64,000 nt of DNA, taken from NCBI RefSeq assembly GCF_017874625.1, contig NZ_JAGIKZ010000001.1, positions 124,001-188,000 on the forward strand. The letters run 5' to 3'. Positions 1 to 8,658 of the stretch are shown piece by piece; the stretch's first letter is position 1; the number at the start of each line of letters is the position of its first letter. Position numbers and translations under genes: made by a program. Below the pieces are notes generated by a model, which saw only the letters and a list, made by a program, of their open reading frames with translations, made no database searches and was not told where the DNA came from. Source of the DNA: Cytobacillus eiseniae. GTDB lineage: Bacteria > Bacillota > Bacilli > Bacillales > Cytobacillaceae.

Positions 1-80
1 GTTGCCATGTGTTTTTTTGTAATGGTGTTTATGATATTTTAAAGTAATACGAGAGACCTAAAAGACAGGATGAGTATCAC

Positions 81-764
81 ATGAAAATTTTAATAGTTGA
101 AGATGATAAAACGATTGCATCAGGGCTTGAATATTCATTGCAGCAGGATTCCTATTCTACTGTTATTTGCTTTGATGTTGCTTCTGCAAGAAAAGTTCTT
201 TTAGAACAATCGGATCAATTGGATTTATGTTTATTCGATTTATCCCTGCCAGATGGAAGCGGATATGAATTATGTAAGATTGTAAAGGAAAGTAGCGATA
301 TACCTGTCATCTTTCTAACGGCAAATGATGATGAAATTAATGTTGTGATGGGGCTTGATATGGGGGCGGATGATTATATAACAAAGCCCTTTCGTATTCG
401 CGAACTTCTGTCACGAATAAAGTCAGTCTTAAGGAGATACCAGAAAAGTCCACAAAAAAATTCTACTATCTACATAGAAAACATTCGAATTAATACACTT
501 GAAGGCAAAGTGTTTAAGCAGAATGAGGAGATGACCTTAACTGCATTGGAGTACCGACTATTGCTCATTTTTGCAAATCATATCGGACAAGTACTGACAA
601 GAAACCAGTTGTTAGAACAAATTTGGGATGTGGCGGGCGATTTTGTAAATGACAATACGTTGACCGTTTACATTAAAAGGTTGCGTGAAAAACTGGAGGA
701 TGATCCGCAAAACCCGACATTGATTAAAACGATAAGAGGATTGGGCTATAAGGTGGGTGGATAG
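81..764 (+). CDS. OmpR-family response regulator
   Basis: Two-component response regulator of 227 residues. The receiver domain (about 1-120) has the acidic pair Asp8/Asp9, the probable phosphoacceptor Asp53 in LFDLSLPD, Thr80 and Lys102 in TKPF. A winged-helix DNA-binding domain follows (about 130-225, with TLTVYIKRLREKLE and TIRGLGYK). It is the usual size for the OmpR/PhoB family. The ATG follows an AGGATG-like ribosome site. The histidine kinase gene begins one base after its stop codon, so the two are co-transcribed. The ABC transporter just downstream is the obvious target (inference), as in BceRS-type peptide-response systems. The signal cannot be read from the sequence. Confidence 0.95.
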   Translation: MKILIVEDDKTIASGLEYSLQQDSYSTVICFDVASARKVLLEQSDQLDLCLFDLSLPDGSGYELCKIVKESSDIPVIFLTANDDEINVVMGLDMGADDYITKPFRIRELLSRIKSVLRRYQKSPQKNSTIYIENIRINTLEGKVFKQNEEMTLTALEYRLLLIFANHIGQVLTRNQLLEQIWDVAGDFVNDNTLTVYIKRLREKLEDDPQNPTLIKTIRGLGYKVGG

Positions 765-765
765 G

Positions 766-1767
766 ATGCTCCGTAATCGCGAAATAACCATTTTATTAAT
801 AGCGATGTGTACAATTAGTTTAGCTTTGATTATGATTGCAGTCTATTTTTCATACACAGCTGCTTTATTCGTATTTATTACCTCTATTCTTCTTATTGGC
901 TGTAGCTTTATATTCACACGCTGGCGATATAAGGAAATAGAAAAGCTCTCCAGCTATCTTCGCCAAATAACTAGTGGCAATTATTCACTCGATGTCCGTG
1001 ATAATCAGGAAGGGGAATTGAGTATATTGAAAAATGAGATGTATAAGGTGACACTTATGCTATCTGAACAAAAGGGAGTATTAAAGCAGGATAAAATCAT
1101 GCTTACGAATGCCATCTCCGACATTTCCCATCAGCTAAAAACGCCACTCACTTCGATGATGATGATGGCTGATTTATTAAAGGATGCTAAGCTGCCAATG
1201 ATAAAGAGAATGGAATTTACAAACAGTATTCTACAGCAGTTAGAGCGCATGGAGTGGCTAGTTTCCTCGTTATTAAAACTATCAAAGATTGATGCAGGTA
1301 CGATTGCATTTAAACAAGAAAAAGTTTCTGTAAAGAGATTAATTGAGAAAGCATTAGAGACCGTTTTAATCCCGATGGATATTAAAGAACAAACACTTAC
1401 GATTGAGGGAGAAGAAAAGGCCACCTTTGTCGGAGACCAAAATTGGACGTGTGAAGCTCTTATAAACATCCTAAAAAATTGTGTAGAGCATACACAAACT
1501 GGTGGATCACTTTCGATTTCTTTTTCAGAAAATGTTCTTTACACTGAAATATTAATAGCTGATAACGGGGAGGGAGTTGCAAAAGAGGATCTCCCGTATA
1601 TTTTTAATCGTTTTTATAAAGGAAAGAATGCTGGGGAAGATAGTGTGGGGATTGGACTTGCGATGGCTCATAGTATTATTAAAAGTCAAAATGGGGATAT
1701 TCATGTGCAAAGCAAGCAGAAGAAAGGCACCCAATTTCAATTGAAGTTTTATAAACAAATCATTTAA
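766..1767 (+). CDS. Intramembrane-sensing-type histidine kinase
   Basis: Sensor kinase of about 333 residues and partner of the regulator just upstream. Two transmembrane helices (about 8-30 and 35-52) are joined by only a few residues, so there is no real extracellular sensor domain. This layout is typical of intramembrane-sensing kinases that listen to a partner ABC transporter. The catalytic core is complete: H-box SDISHQLKTPLTS (His about 122), N-box with LKNCVEH, G1 DNGEG, F-box FNRFYKG and G2 GIGLAMAH. A GTG at 757 overlaps the regulator's stop. The ATG at 766 is preferred because AGGTGGG at 751-757 lies at a good distance. Control of the following transporter is inferred from position. 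Confidence 0.93.
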   Translation: MLRNREITILLIAMCTISLALIMIAVYFSYTAALFVFITSILLIGCSFIFTRWRYKEIEKLSSYLRQITSGNYSLDVRDNQEGELSILKNEMYKVTLMLSEQKGVLKQDKIMLTNAISDISHQLKTPLTSMMMMADLLKDAKLPMIKRMEFTNSILQQLERMEWLVSSLLKLSKIDAGTIAFKQEKVSVKRLIEKALETVLIPMDIKEQTLTIEGEEKATFVGDQNWTCEALINILKNCVEHTQTGGSLSISFSENVLYTEILIADNGEGVAKEDLPYIFNRFYKGKNAGEDSVGIGLAMAHSIIKSQNGDIHVQSKQKKGTQFQLKFYKQII

Positions 1768-1784
1768 TGTTAAGTGACTAAATT

Positions 1785-1815
1785 GTCATAATTGAAGTCA
1801 CTTGATAGTCATTTT
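1785..1815 (+). promoter_or_regulatory. Candidate response-regulator binding repeats
   Basis: In the 92-bp gap before the transporter, GTCAT (1785), GTCAC (1797) and GTCAT (1808) recur at steps of 12 and 11 bp, about one helical turn. AAGTGAC at 1772-1778 forms an inverted pair with GTCACTT at 1797-1803. Direct repeats spaced by one turn are the usual recognition pattern of OmpR-family regulators. A weak -10-like TAAACT follows. Assignment as the operator is inference. Confidence 0.45.
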
Positions 1816-1859
1816 AGACAGATAAACTAGTACCATCAGCAAAATATGGAGGGATATCA

Positions 1860-2543
1860 ATGGATATTTTAAAAATAGAGAATCTGTCTAAAATATACGG
1901 CAAAGGTGAAACAGCAGTAAAGGCGCTTGATAACGTTTCATTTTCGATCAGAAAAGGGGAATTTGTAGCAATTATTGGTCCGTCCGGTTCGGGAAAATCA
2001 ACTTTGCTGCATATGCTTGGTGGAGTGGACAGGCCAACGAGCGGGAATGTGTTTGTTGATAATACGGATATTTATCAGTTAAATGAAACACAGCTAGCCA
2101 TATTTAGACGAAGACAAATTGGCTTAATCTATCAGTTTTATAATCTTATTCCAGTATTGACAGTGGAAGAAAATATAACACTTCCATTGCTGCTTGATGA
2201 ACATAAAGTGGATAAGCAGCAGTTTGCAGAAGTTGTGAAAATATTAAATTTGCAAAACCGCTTAAACCATCTTCCGAATCAGCTTTCAGGAGGACAGCAG
2301 CAAAGGGTTTCAATTGGCCGAGCGTTAATTAGCCATCCAGCAATAATGCTAGCCGATGAGCCAACAGGTAATCTTGATAGTAAAAACAGTAGTGAAATTA
2401 TTGATCTTCTAAAAATGTTTAATAAAACATATAACCAAACACTAATCGTCATTACCCATGATGAACGAATTGCTCTGCAAGCGGATCGCGTGATCACAAT
2501 TGAAGATGGGAGGATTGCTAATGATGAGGTGATTCGTCCATGA
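1860..2543 (+). CDS. ABC transporter ATP-binding protein (MacB/LolD type)
   Basis: ATPase subunit of 227 residues with all motifs of an active ABC domain: Walker A GPSGSGKST (about 40-48), Q-loop around YQFYNL, signature LSGGQQQR, Walker B IMLADEPTGNLD and switch histidine in VITHD. The strict LSGGQQQR-ADEPTGNLD pairing is typical of the MacB/LolD/BceA group, which works with FtsX-type permeases in mechanotransmission or in peptide detoxification rather than classical import. It overlaps the permease start by four bases, indicating translational coupling. The start follows a GGAGG ribosome site. Together with the upstream kinase and regulator it probably forms a cell-envelope stress or peptide-resistance module (inference). 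Confidence 0.95.
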   Translation: MDILKIENLSKIYGKGETAVKALDNVSFSIRKGEFVAIIGPSGSGKSTLLHMLGGVDRPTSGNVFVDNTDIYQLNETQLAIFRRRQIGLIYQFYNLIPVLTVEENITLPLLLDEHKVDKQQFAEVVKILNLQNRLNHLPNQLSGGQQQRVSIGRALISHPAIMLADEPTGNLDSKNSSEIIDLLKMFNKTYNQTLIVITHDERIALQADRVITIEDGRIANDEVIRP

Positions 2544-5110
2544 ACATCATTAACAAACTAACGGTCAGACATTTAAAGCAAAACAAGAAAAGGACACTTG
2601 TTACCATTATTGGTGTCATCATTTCTGTGGCAATGGTAACGGCTGTTGCAACACTTGGGATTTCTTTTATGGATTTGATGAAAAGACAAACAATCGCGAG
2701 TGATGGGGAATGGCATGTTCAATATAAGGATGTCAATAATGAACAGCTTGAAGCAATCACGACAGATGAAGAAACGGAAAAAGTGGTCCTATCGAGGGAT
2801 CTTGGTTATGCAAACTTAGAAGGAAGTCAGAATGAAAACAAGCCGTATGTTTTTGTGAAAGAATATGATGCGGAGGGTTTCAATCAGTTTCCAATTGAGT
2901 TAAGTCAGGGAAGGCTGCCAAAGGAGCCGAATGAAGTCGTTCTTTCCGAAGAGATTGCTTTAAATGGAAAAGTGGAGTTTGAAGTGGGGGATTCACTGAA
3001 GCTTGAAGTAGGTGATCGTAAAGGTCTAGGTGGCTATCTATTAACGCAGATTGACTCCTTGCAAAAAGAAAATGGAGAATTAATCGAAAGCTTGGATGGA
3101 AAGGAATTAAAAAATTATACAATTGTAGGGTTCATCAAACGTCCGACATGGGAGCCGACCTGGTCACCAGGTTATACAATACTTACTTATTTAGATGAAA
3201 AGACGATTACAGAGGATGATCCTGTTCGTGCAACCGTCGTATTAAAAAAGGTGAAGCGTTCATTGTATGAACATGCGGAGACCTTAGCAAATAAAGAAAA
3301 TATCGATTTAACGTCTATTTCTTATAATAATGGATTACTGCGCTATTATGGTGTGACAAATAATGATGGATTAAAAAGCACCTTATTTTCTTTATCAGCA
3401 ATTATTATCTCAATAATAATTATCGGATCGGTTTCACTTATTTATAATGCCTTTGCCATTTCAGTTTCTGAACGGGCACGTCATTTAGGCATGCTCTCAA
3501 GTGTAGGTGCAACGAAAAGACAGAAGAGAAATTCAGTGTTTTTTGAGGGCATGATTATTGGCCTTATTAGTATACCGATTGGCATTCTTAGTGGCCTAGC
3601 TGGTATTGGGATTACTTTTTTGTTCATTAATTCAATCATTCAGGGCGCTCTGGGAGTAACGGAGAAGCTAACGGTTACTGTCACGCTTGGTTCCATCTTA
3701 ATTGCCTGTGGTGTATCGATCCTAACGATCTTTATATCCACCTTTGTTCCAGCAATGAAAGCTTCCAAAATCTCTGCAATTGACGCGATCAGACAAACTT
3801 CAGATGTAAAGCTATCAGGGAAACAAGTGAAAACATCGAAATTTGTTCGGATGCTATTCGGCATTGAGGCAGAAATCGGTTTAAAGAATTTAAAGAGAAA
3901 CAAACGCAGATACCGGGCCACAATTTTTTCATTGGTCATTAGTATTGTTTTATTTTTATCCGTATCTTATTTTACAACGAGCTTAAAGAAATCATTGGTA
4001 CTGTCACAGTCTGGTGTGGACTATGATATTCAGGTTTCTGTCAATCAAGAAAGGGATGATCTGATAAAGACAATTACTTCCCTTGAAAATGTGACAGAAT
4101 TTAATGTGGTAAAAGAATTAAACGCCACTTCCTTTATAAAGGAAGTAGCGATTGCAGATGAATTGAAGGAAATGTTGGTGGCAGGGGAAAGCTCCCTTGC
4201 ATATTATATAAGTATACATGCGCTAAACGAGGATAGTTTGAAGTCTTATGCAAAACGAGTCGGTACTGATTATGAACAGCTGAAAAATCCAGAGAAAATT
4301 TCTAGTATTGTTATTGATACTATTAAGTATGAAGATATGAATGCAGGAAAGTATGTTGAAACAAAAGCGATTCATACGAAAATAGGAGAAAAACTTAATG
4401 TAGTTTATGAAGATTGGGAGACAAGTGAGAAGACGGAGCTGGATCAAATTGAGATTGTGGCAACAACCGATCAATACCCGATGGGTGTTCACTCAGGCGG
4501 AGTTGGGGGATTAGATATTATTGTCTCTGAACAAGTGATGAATAAGCTGACTGAAAAAATTCCCAATCCGGAAATCGCTTCCTATATTTATTTAAAAAGC
4601 TCAGATCCAATGAAGACACAGCAAGAAATGGAAGAGATGAAGGATCATAGTTTTTCATTCTATAATGTGTATCAAGGAAGACAGCAGGAAGAGCAAATGC
4701 TCATGCTTATGTCTGTCTTTACTTATGGATTTATTGTCTTAATTACTGCAATCTCGATTGCAAATATTTTTAATACAATCTCTACAAGCATTGCTCTCCG
4801 AAAACGTGAATTTGCGATGCTGAAATCGGTAGGGATGACTCCAAACGGTTTTAATAAAATGATTAACTATGAGAGCATCTTTTATGGAATCAATTCATTA
4901 CTATTTGGTCTTCCGTTAAGTATCATTGTCATGTATTTAATTTATAAGGGAACAATGAACAGCTTTTCTTATGCATTCACTCTCCCTTGGACAAGTATGC
5001 TCTATTGTCTAATTGCAGTATTTGTCATCGTTCTTTCTGCGATGCTTTACTCGAGTGGCAAGGTGAAGAAGGAAAATATTATAGATGGATTAAAACAGGA
5101 AAATATATAG
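2540..5110 (+). CDS. ABC transporter permease with two FtsX domains
   Basis: Large permease of 856 residues. The apparent topology is one N-terminal helix (about 18-40), a large external domain (about 45-280), three helices (about 283-402), a further helix near 460-480, a second large external domain (about 485-720) and three C-terminal helices (about 725-840). This is two FtsX/MacB-like halves fused in one chain, unlike the ten-helix BceB permeases. Each half ends with a stretch resembling RARHLGMLSSVGA or KREFAMLKSVGM, the cytoplasmic coupling region. It should pair with the preceding ATPase. Substrate is unknown; antimicrobial-peptide sensing or removal is suggested only by the adjacent two-component genes. 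Confidence 0.9.
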   Translation: MNIINKLTVRHLKQNKKRTLVTIIGVIISVAMVTAVATLGISFMDLMKRQTIASDGEWHVQYKDVNNEQLEAITTDEETEKVVLSRDLGYANLEGSQNENKPYVFVKEYDAEGFNQFPIELSQGRLPKEPNEVVLSEEIALNGKVEFEVGDSLKLEVGDRKGLGGYLLTQIDSLQKENGELIESLDGKELKNYTIVGFIKRPTWEPTWSPGYTILTYLDEKTITEDDPVRATVVLKKVKRSLYEHAETLANKENIDLTSISYNNGLLRYYGVTNNDGLKSTLFSLSAIIISIIIIGSVSLIYNAFAISVSERARHLGMLSSVGATKRQKRNSVFFEGMIIGLISIPIGILSGLAGIGITFLFINSIIQGALGVTEKLTVTVTLGSILIACGVSILTIFISTFVPAMKASKISAIDAIRQTSDVKLSGKQVKTSKFVRMLFGIEAEIGLKNLKRNKRRYRATIFSLVISIVLFLSVSYFTTSLKKSLVLSQSGVDYDIQVSVNQERDDLIKTITSLENVTEFNVVKELNATSFIKEVAIADELKEMLVAGESSLAYYISIHALNEDSLKSYAKRVGTDYEQLKNPEKISSIVIDTIKYEDMNAGKYVETKAIHTKIGEKLNVVYEDWETSEKTELDQIEIVATTDQYPMGVHSGGVGGLDIIVSEQVMNKLTEKIPNPEIASYIYLKSSDPMKTQQEMEEMKDHSFSFYNVYQGRQQEEQMLMLMSVFTYGFIVLITAISIANIFNTISTSIALRKREFAMLKSVGMTPNGFNKMINYESIFYGINSLLFGLPLSIIVMYLIYKGTMNSFSYAFTLPWTSMLYCLIAVFVIVLSAMLYSSGKVKKENIIDGLKQENI

Positions 5111-5122
5111 ATGAATTTAGAG

Positions 5123-5167
5123 GGGAAGAAGAATGTCTACAGGTTGTAGGATTCATCTTCCTTTTTT
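5123..5167 (+). terminator. Rho-independent terminator after ABC operon
   Basis: GGAAGAAGAAT pairs with ATTCATCTTCC across a short loop and is followed by seven T. It ends the two-component/ABC transcription unit. Confidence 0.85.
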
Positions 5168-5225
5168 TGTGAGTGTTGTGTTACCTTCATTAGTAAGTAC
5201 ATATTGTAAAAAAGGGGAGAAGGCA

Positions 5226-5951
5226 ATGAATGTCTATATTATTACAGGTGCATCAAAGGGAATCGGGTTTGAACTGGCAAAACAGTTGAGTGAAGAAGGA
5301 CATTATGTTGTTGGTATAGCACGGACAGATTGTGAACTCGAAAACGTGAAATTCTACCGAGCGGATATATCGAAGTCGGAGAAGTTAGAATCACTATTGG
5401 CTACTATCTTGACTGCTGTTCAGTTAGATGCGAGATCAATCACACTTATTAATAACGCTGGGATGGTTGAACCAATTGGATTAATCGGCACAGTGGATGC
5501 TAAGGAAATGGCAAATGCGATGGTTGTTAATTTAACAGCACCTATGATCCTTTCCAATCTATTTATTTCAAAGCTGAAAGATTTTAAAGGGAAGAAGCGC
5601 ATTGTCAATATCTCATCTGGAGCAGGGAGAAATCCATACGAAGGCTGGGGGACGTATTGCACAACAAAAGCAGGTTTAGATCATTTTTCAAGAGTCATTG
5701 CGCTTGAACAAGAAAAAGCGGAATATCCAGTTAGAATTGTTTCCATTGCTCCAGGCATTATCGATACTGGCATGCAGGAAACGATTCGTGCAAGTAGTGA
5801 AGATGCCTTCCCGCTCTTAGATCGGTTCATTGATTACAAGGAACAAGGAATGCTAGTTAGTGCGGAACAAACAGCAATGAAGCTTATTTCATTCATAGAG
5901 AATAAAGATTTTAATAAGATTGGTCCAATAGCGGACATTCGTAATTTTTGA
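5226..5951 (+). CDS. Short-chain dehydrogenase, YueD-like benzil reductase
   Basis: Classical SDR of 241 residues with NADP-binding TGASKGIG (7-14), NNAG, catalytic Ser in NISSGAG and the YCTTK active-site motif. Overall features (MVEPIGLIG, GRNPYEGWGTY) match the Bacillus (S)-benzoin-forming benzil reductase family (B. subtilis YueD), related to sepiapterin reductase. These enzymes reduce diketones stereospecifically with NADPH; the natural substrate is not known. The ATG at 5226 is chosen because GGGGAGA lies just before it. An upstream in-frame extension to 5133 would run through the terminator and lacks a ribosome site. It stands alone between a terminator and the minisatellite. Confidence 0.88.
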   Translation: MNVYIITGASKGIGFELAKQLSEEGHYVVGIARTDCELENVKFYRADISKSEKLESLLATILTAVQLDARSITLINNAGMVEPIGLIGTVDAKEMANAMVVNLTAPMILSNLFISKLKDFKGKKRIVNISSGAGRNPYEGWGTYCTTKAGLDHFSRVIALEQEKAEYPVRIVSIAPGIIDTGMQETIRASSEDAFPLLDRFIDYKEQGMLVSAEQTAMKLISFIENKDFNKIGPIADIRNF

Positions 5952-6001
5952 ATATATTTGTTTTTTTTGTGAATCATGGATGGAATTATTTATTGGCGGA
6001 A

Positions 6002-6571
6002 GTTTTATAACGCCCGAAAATTGGAGAATCAGAAAAATTAGTAGTTAAGCCAGCTTTATAACGCCCGAAAATCGGAGAATCAGAAAAATTAGTAGTTAAG
6101 CCAGCTTTATAACGCCCAAAAATTAGGGAATCAAAAAAATTGGTAGTTAAGCCAGCTTTATAACGCCCGAAAATCTGAGAATCAGAAAAATTAGTAGTTA
6201 AGCCAGCTTTATAACGCCCGAAAATTGGAGAATCAGAAAAATTAGTAGTTAAGCCAGCTTTATAACGCCCGAAAATCGGAGAATCAGAAAAATTAGTAGT
6301 TAAGCCAGCTTTATAACGCCCAAAAATCGGAGAATCAGAAAAATAGGTAGTTAAGCCAGCTTTATAACGCCCGAAAATTGGAGAATCAGAAAAAATGGTA
6401 GTTAAGCCAGCTTTATAACGCCCAAAAATCAGAGAATCAGAAAAAATGGTAGTTAAGCCAGCTTTATAACGCCCAAAAATCGGAGAATCAGAAAAAATGG
6501 TAGTTAAGCCAGTTTTATAACGCCCAAAAATCGGAGAATTAGAAAAATTGGTAGTTAAGGCCGTTTCAAAC
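6002..6571. repeat. 51-bp minisatellite, 11 tandem units
   Basis: Eleven head-to-tail units with exact 51-bp spacing: CGCCC recurs at 6011, 6062, 6113, 6164, 6215, 6266, 6317, 6368, 6419, 6470 and 6521. Units differ by a few bases, mostly just after CGCCC and before GTAGTTAAGCC. The last unit has a diverged right end. Units 1-2 and 5-6 look identical, suggesting a multi-unit duplication. Some units contain CCGA-AAA-TCGG, a tiny stem-loop. Stop codons lie in every unit, so it is not coding. It fills nearly all the 0.7-kb gap before the sigma factor gene. Confidence 0.95.
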
Positions 6572-6664
6572 GCGTAATATATCTATAAAATTTTTTAAAA
6601 CCCGTATCTTTTTATTCCACAATAACCGTTATAAATATAAGGAGGTTTAAAAGGAGTGATTAGA

Positions 6665-7354
6665 ATGGTTAGCAGTAGAAGCTTGATTGCCAATAAAAAG
6701 GCTCAAAAAGAAGGATGTAACGAATGGAATGAACTATACCCTCGTCTTCGAAGATACTGCCATTTTCTCGCAAAAAATAAATGGGATGCAGATGATCTTG
6801 TTCAGCAGTCATTCCTAAAAGCAATACTGCATTATCAGTCATCTGATGTAAATCCAGCACTTTTGAATAAAATTGCCTATCATCAATGGATTGATACGAT
6901 TAGAAAAAGAAAACAGGAAATTGTCGGTATTATTGAAGAAGAAGCTGGCAAATTGGCTGTGATTGATTCTGACAGATTACTTGATACAGTAGCGCATTTA
7001 TTAAAAAATGTAACGCCAAAACAAGCGATTGTTTTTTTATTAAAAGAAGCGTTCAGTTATCAAGCGAAGGAAATTGCGGAATTACTAGATACGTCGGAAA
7101 TGGCAGTTAAATCATTAATTCATCGAACGAGGAAACGGCTGGAGAAGGAAACTCAGCTTCAATCCATTGATTCTTTTTGGTGTGAAGAAGAAAGGGAATT
7201 ATTGTGTAATCTCATTCATCAATCACTACACGCTGAGGACCCGGCAGTTTTGATTGATTATTTAACTGAGTTACCTTCATTGGCTGAAGTTCCAAAGAAC
7301 GCTAAACAAACATATTCAAACTCTCCTCTAAACCTTTATTCCATGGCTGCATAA
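6665..7354 (+). CDS. ECF-type RNA polymerase sigma factor
   Basis: Sigma-70 family protein of 229 residues. Region 2 (about 15-85) contains DADDLVQQSFLKAI and the promoter-melting segment around YHQWIDTIRKRKQE. Region 4 (about 115-165) has the helix-turn-helix AKEIAELLDTSEMAVKSLIH. There is no region 1 or 3, as in ECF factors, but a C-terminal tail of about 60 residues extends beyond region 4. No anti-sigma gene is adjacent; instead a ClpP paralogue begins 17 bp downstream. A GTG at 6656 is also possible, but AAGGAG at 6651-6656 is best spaced for the ATG at 6665. The role and promoter set are unknown. Confidence 0.85.
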   Translation: MVSSRSLIANKKAQKEGCNEWNELYPRLRRYCHFLAKNKWDADDLVQQSFLKAILHYQSSDVNPALLNKIAYHQWIDTIRKRKQEIVGIIEEEAGKLAVIDSDRLLDTVAHLLKNVTPKQAIVFLLKEAFSYQAKEIAELLDTSEMAVKSLIHRTRKRLEKETQLQSIDSFWCEEERELLCNLIHQSLHAEDPAVLIDYLTELPSLAEVPKNAKQTYSNSPLNLYSMAA

Positions 7355-7371
7355 AACAAGGAGGAAGATAA

Positions 7372-7953
7372 ATGGGAACGATACCTTATGTCATTGAGCA
7401 ATCTAATCGTGGAGAACGATCTTATGATATTTATTCGAGATTGTTAAAGGACCGTATTATCATTATAGGTGAAGAAATTAACGAACAAGTAGCAAATAGT
7501 GTAATCGCTCAACTTTTATTTTTGGAAGCTGATAATGCGGAGAAAGACATCTCGATTTATATTAATAGCCCAGGTGGATCTACAACGGCTGGCTTTGCCA
7601 TTTTCGATACGATGGAATACATTAAACCAGATGTTAGCACGATCTGTATGGGAATGGCTGCATCGTTTGGTGCGTTGCTGCTTATCGCAGGAACAAAAGG
7701 AAAAAGATATGCTCTACCAAACAGTGAAATTATGATTCACCAGCCACTTGGGGGTGCACGAGGCCAGGCGACAGAAATTGAAATTTCTGCACGTCGAATT
7801 TTAAAGCTCCGGGATCATGTGAATGAAATTATTGCGGCACGCACAGGCCAGCCTGTCGAAAAAATCGCCAAGGACAGTGATCGTGATTTCTATATGAGTG
7901 CGGAAGAAGCATTGGAATATGGGATCATTGATAAAATTATTACAAGAAAATAA
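7372..7953 (+). CDS. clpP: ClpP-family serine protease (paralogue)
   Basis: ATP-dependent Clp protease proteolytic subunit of 193 residues. The catalytic triad is intact: Ser98 in GMAASFG, His123 in MIHQP and Asp172 in DSDRDF, numbered as in B. subtilis ClpP. The usual motif is GMAASMG, so one residue beside the serine differs. ClpP rings degrade proteins delivered by ClpX or ClpC. The gene has its own AAGGAGG site and sits 17 bp after a sigma factor gene, apparently in one operon. The main clpP normally lies elsewhere, so this is probably a second copy (inference). Regulated proteolysis linked to the sigma factor is possible but unproven. Confidence 0.93.
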   Translation: MGTIPYVIEQSNRGERSYDIYSRLLKDRIIIIGEEINEQVANSVIAQLLFLEADNAEKDISIYINSPGGSTTAGFAIFDTMEYIKPDVSTICMGMAASFGALLLIAGTKGKRYALPNSEIMIHQPLGGARGQATEIEISARRILKLRDHVNEIIAARTGQPVEKIAKDSDRDFYMSAEEALEYGIIDKIITRK

Positions 7954-7960
7954 TGAGAAG

Positions 7961-7999
7961 AACGCTTTGCTTCGATTTAGAAGTGAGGCGTTATTTTTA
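7961..7999 (+). terminator. Terminator after sigma/clpP
   Basis: AACGCTTTGCTTC pairs (with some G-T pairs) with GAAGTGAGGCGTT, followed by ATTTTT. It separates the sigma/clpP unit from the secreted-peptide operon. Confidence 0.65.
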
Positions 8000-8161
8000 G
8001 TCAAAAAAAGTATTGGTAGTTGTTCGGGATGATAGTCTGAAAAATGATATATATTCATAATTATATAATAGGATTTAATCAAGAAGTTTTAACTAAATTG
8101 AACAAAAATGTATATTTTCTATATTTATAGACTATTTATACTAAAATTTACAATTATTAAC

Positions 8162-8190
8162 TTGACTAAATATTCAGTAAAATATACACT
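8162..8190 (+). promoter_or_regulatory. Candidate sigma-A promoter for peptide operon
   Basis: TTGACT (8162-8167) and TACACT (8185-8190) are separated by 17 bp within very AT-rich DNA. Transcription would begin roughly 30 bp before the ribosome site of the secreted-protein gene. Confidence 0.5.
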
Positions 8191-8228
8191 AATAGTGTAA
8201 TAAATATAATTAAGGGAGTAATTTGCTT

Positions 8229-8552
8229 TTGAAGAAAGTTATTTTTGGACTATTGTTAATATTTACAATGTCTACCATTAACTTTGCTGTAAGTTTACCA
8301 ACAAGTGCAATTTCTATGGATGGGCCCGAAGCACTAGTTGAAGACACAATTTATGTATCAGGGATTTCAACAATTAGCTCAGAAGATTGGATTTTCTATT
8401 CAATGCAATATAATGGATACCTATACCGAGGATATATAAGCAAATATTATCCTGGAGCGACAGGACCAGCTGCTTACCATGGAACTCTTTATAGAGCTCC
8501 TCTACCATATCCAACACCATTTATTGGACAGATAGAATCATCAGAATACTAA
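8229..8552 (+). CDS. Small secreted protein, unknown family
   Basis: About 107 residues with a clear Sec signal peptide: charged MKK, a hydrophobic core (about residues 4-20) and a likely cleavage after PTSA near residue 27. The mature part is about 80 residues, rich in Tyr, Gly and Pro, without Cys, and contains YNGYLYRGYISKYYPG. I recognise no family. Start is TTG: 8229 gives ten bases to GGGAG; TTG at 8223 is an alternative but only four bases away. It precedes an ABC exporter-like set, with a hairpin in between. That context suits a secreted peptide plus dedicated transporter or self-protection genes, but this is inference. Confidence 0.7.
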   Translation: MKKVIFGLLLIFTMSTINFAVSLPTSAISMDGPEALVEDTIYVSGISTISSEDWIFYSMQYNGYLYRGYISKYYPGATGPAAYHGTLYRAPLPYPTPFIGQIESSEY

Positions 8553-8560
8553 AATATGTT

Positions 8561-8599
8561 GAAGCTCTTTCTTTCAATTTTAGAAAGTTAAGAGCTTCT
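8561..8599 (+). terminator. Hairpin between peptide and ABC genes
   Basis: GAAGCTCTT and AAGAGCTTC form a strong stem, extended by TTTC/GAAA, followed only by TTAAT. The weak T-tract suggests partial termination or mRNA stabilisation, which would make the peptide transcript exceed the transporter transcript. Confidence 0.6.
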
Positions 8600-8658
8600 T
8601 AATACATAAATGAATAGAAATTATTGTGAGATTTATATTTATTGGAGGTCGAATTAAT

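Noticed and set aside
5133-5225. N-terminal extension of the YueD-like gene
   Set aside because: It runs through the terminator of the previous operon and lacks a ribosome site; the ATG at 5226 has GGGGAGA upstream and begins the Rossmann fold correctly.
6002-6571. Possible CRISPR array
   Set aside because: The entire 51-bp unit is repeated without unique spacers, so it is a minisatellite. No cas genes are nearby.
8229-8552. Lactococcin-972-type bacteriocin
   Set aside because: Gene order is similar, but the mature sequence does not show the recognisable pattern of that family, so I left it unassigned.
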